Source: Aedes albopictus
Lineage: Eukaryota > Arthropoda > Insecta > Diptera > Culicidae
Length of the DNA: 64,000 nt
NCBI RefSeq assembly: GCF_035046485.1
Contig: NC_085137.1
Location: forward strand, 442,808,334-442,872,333
Reading direction: 5' to 3'
In this document: piece after piece, positions 63,196 through 64,000 of the stretch
How positions within the stretch are numbered: the first letter of the stretch is position 1
Layout of the letters: every line of letters begins with the position of its first letter
Program-made: the position numbers and the translations under genes
The notes under the pieces: generated by a model
The model's database searches: none
What the model was told of the DNA's origin: nothing
The model's input: only the letters and a program-made list of their open reading frames with translations

Positions 63196-63664
63196 TACTA
63201 GAGTTGCTTGTTTTAAAAATCGATGAAAACTAAAAACTCGAGAAAAAGTAGTTAGAGCTACTTGGAAATTTCGAGGCTAGAAGTGAGTATTCTACAGAAA
63301 AATAATTTAAAAAAATCGTTGGGTAAGGGTTTTGTAAAATTGAAATTAAATGTCATCTAACAGAAATCTGCAATGAATATTACTCTCAGAGCATGTTCTT
63401 TTCTAAAAGTCCATCAAATTCCTCAAACATCTTCGAAGACATCATTTCAATCCAACAAACCGTTTTCGAGTATTTTTTTTTAAAAGAACATTTGTTTTTT
63501 ATATCCCCTATTGAAGAGTTCGGTGAAGATGCTAAAGTAAATGATTCGCGCAGTCCAGTGGATTTACTTCATGATTTACTTGGGGTGATAATGGTTTCAG
63601 ATCAAATTTGTTCACACTTATCGTCACCTTGATTAGTTTAGTCTATGTCATCTTTCACTAGTTG

Positions 63665-63705
63665 TAATGCGTACCTGGAAAATAGAAATAAAAATAAAAT
63701 AATTA
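63665..63705 (-). promoter_or_regulatory. Second, weaker recursive-splice-like site
   Basis: On the minus strand a T-rich tract ends TTTCTATTTTCCAG at 63675 and is followed by GTACGC. Acceptor strong, donor poor. It could equally be a normal 3' splice site. The 79-codon plus-strand frame at 63393-63632 has no recognised domain. Confidence 0.25.
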
Positions 63706-64000
63706 GTTTGAAGCAATATAAATCAATAAATAAAATGTCATTTCGGTGAACAAAAAAAAAATTCTCCATTAGAAAATCTGGTTATTTTAATTTCTTTCTG
63801 CAATTCCAACATAAATACATGAAATTTTGAATATTTGGCCCAATTTTCAGTATACATACAATTCATCATGAAATATAAAACAAATCCAAACAAATGTAGC
63901 ATGTAAATGTGATTGGTCATGACTGGATGTTTATGCTACGTGTAATTGACAAATTTAATGCCAACTCATCTTTGGAGTTGGCAGCACCATCTCAGAATCC
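63706..64000. other. AT-rich sequence and repeat fragment
   Basis: No gene. 63976-64000 repeats the TTGGCAGCACC word of 24.9 kb. Confidence 0.3.

Overview
The window looks like nuclear DNA of a culicine mosquito, most probably Aedes. It is AT-rich, has very few genes, and is packed with nested non-autonomous DNA transposons (MITEs). It also holds tRNA-derived SINEs of the abundant Aedes (Feilai-type) kind, and the degenerate GAATTCCTGGAGGAATTC-like minisatellite recurs in at least eight blocks. The species assignment is an inference from repeat content. No bacterial operon, CRISPR array or viral coding region was seen.

Genes. Three protein-coding loci can be supported. (1) 31119-32174 (+) is an intact 351-aa MATH-BTB-BACK protein of the SPOP/Roadkill type, with a 65-nt intron in its 5' UTR. 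(2) 42408-40334 (-) is a paralogous MATH-BTB gene split by a 1062-bp transposon at 40912-41973. Removing the element and one copy of its AA target duplication restores the reading frame exactly. The two genes are convergent, and both have a 3' splice site about 20 nt before the ATG. (3) 18896-19389 (+) is a small two-exon gene for a 122-aa single-pass membrane protein that I do not recognise, in a 0.7-kb island between minisatellite blocks. Weaker exon candidates are a 3'-terminal exon at 1063-1290 (+) and a 116-nt minus-strand exon at 24133-24018. The latter starts exactly at a sequence with the form of a recursive splice site.

Layout. 1-2.6 kb: candidate exons, AT-rich repeats. 2.8-8.06 kb: a TIR element with TA duplications, holding a transposase-tail fragment, a SINE and two large tandem arrays (143 bp and 145/290 bp). 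8.6-11.7 kb: a dispersed repeat split by 2.6 kb of degenerate minisatellite. 11.8-13.1 kb: a TIR element with a piggyBac-type MITE nested inside. 13.3-16.1 kb: foldbacks, an inverted tRNA-like pair, 300-bp and 150-bp tandem repeats. 16.7-23.1 kb: minisatellite, including about 2.9 kb of 24-bp units. 23.1-30.8 kb: AT-rich sequence, the recursive-splice candidate, a 2-kb foldback, a SINE, a possible LTR. 31-42.4 kb: the MATH-BTB pair and, between them, a 1.75-kb palindromic element, two hAT-type elements and several MITEs. 42.9-45.7 kb: minisatellite, a 5'-truncated LINE, a repeat copy. 47-52.5 kb: 135-bp repeats, a CCCGGGA-rich TIR element, a GCCATCTTG repeat field. 53-61.5 kb: minisatellite and repeats with MITEs in them, several with empty sites visible in neighbouring repeat units. 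61.5-64 kb: a SINE, a repeat copy, mostly unassigned sequence.

The least expected items are the transposon-disrupted MATH-BTB gene, a set of four elements sharing CCC...GGG ends and 2-bp target duplications, the recursive-splice candidate, the unrecognised small membrane-protein gene, and tandem arrays carried inside TIR elements.
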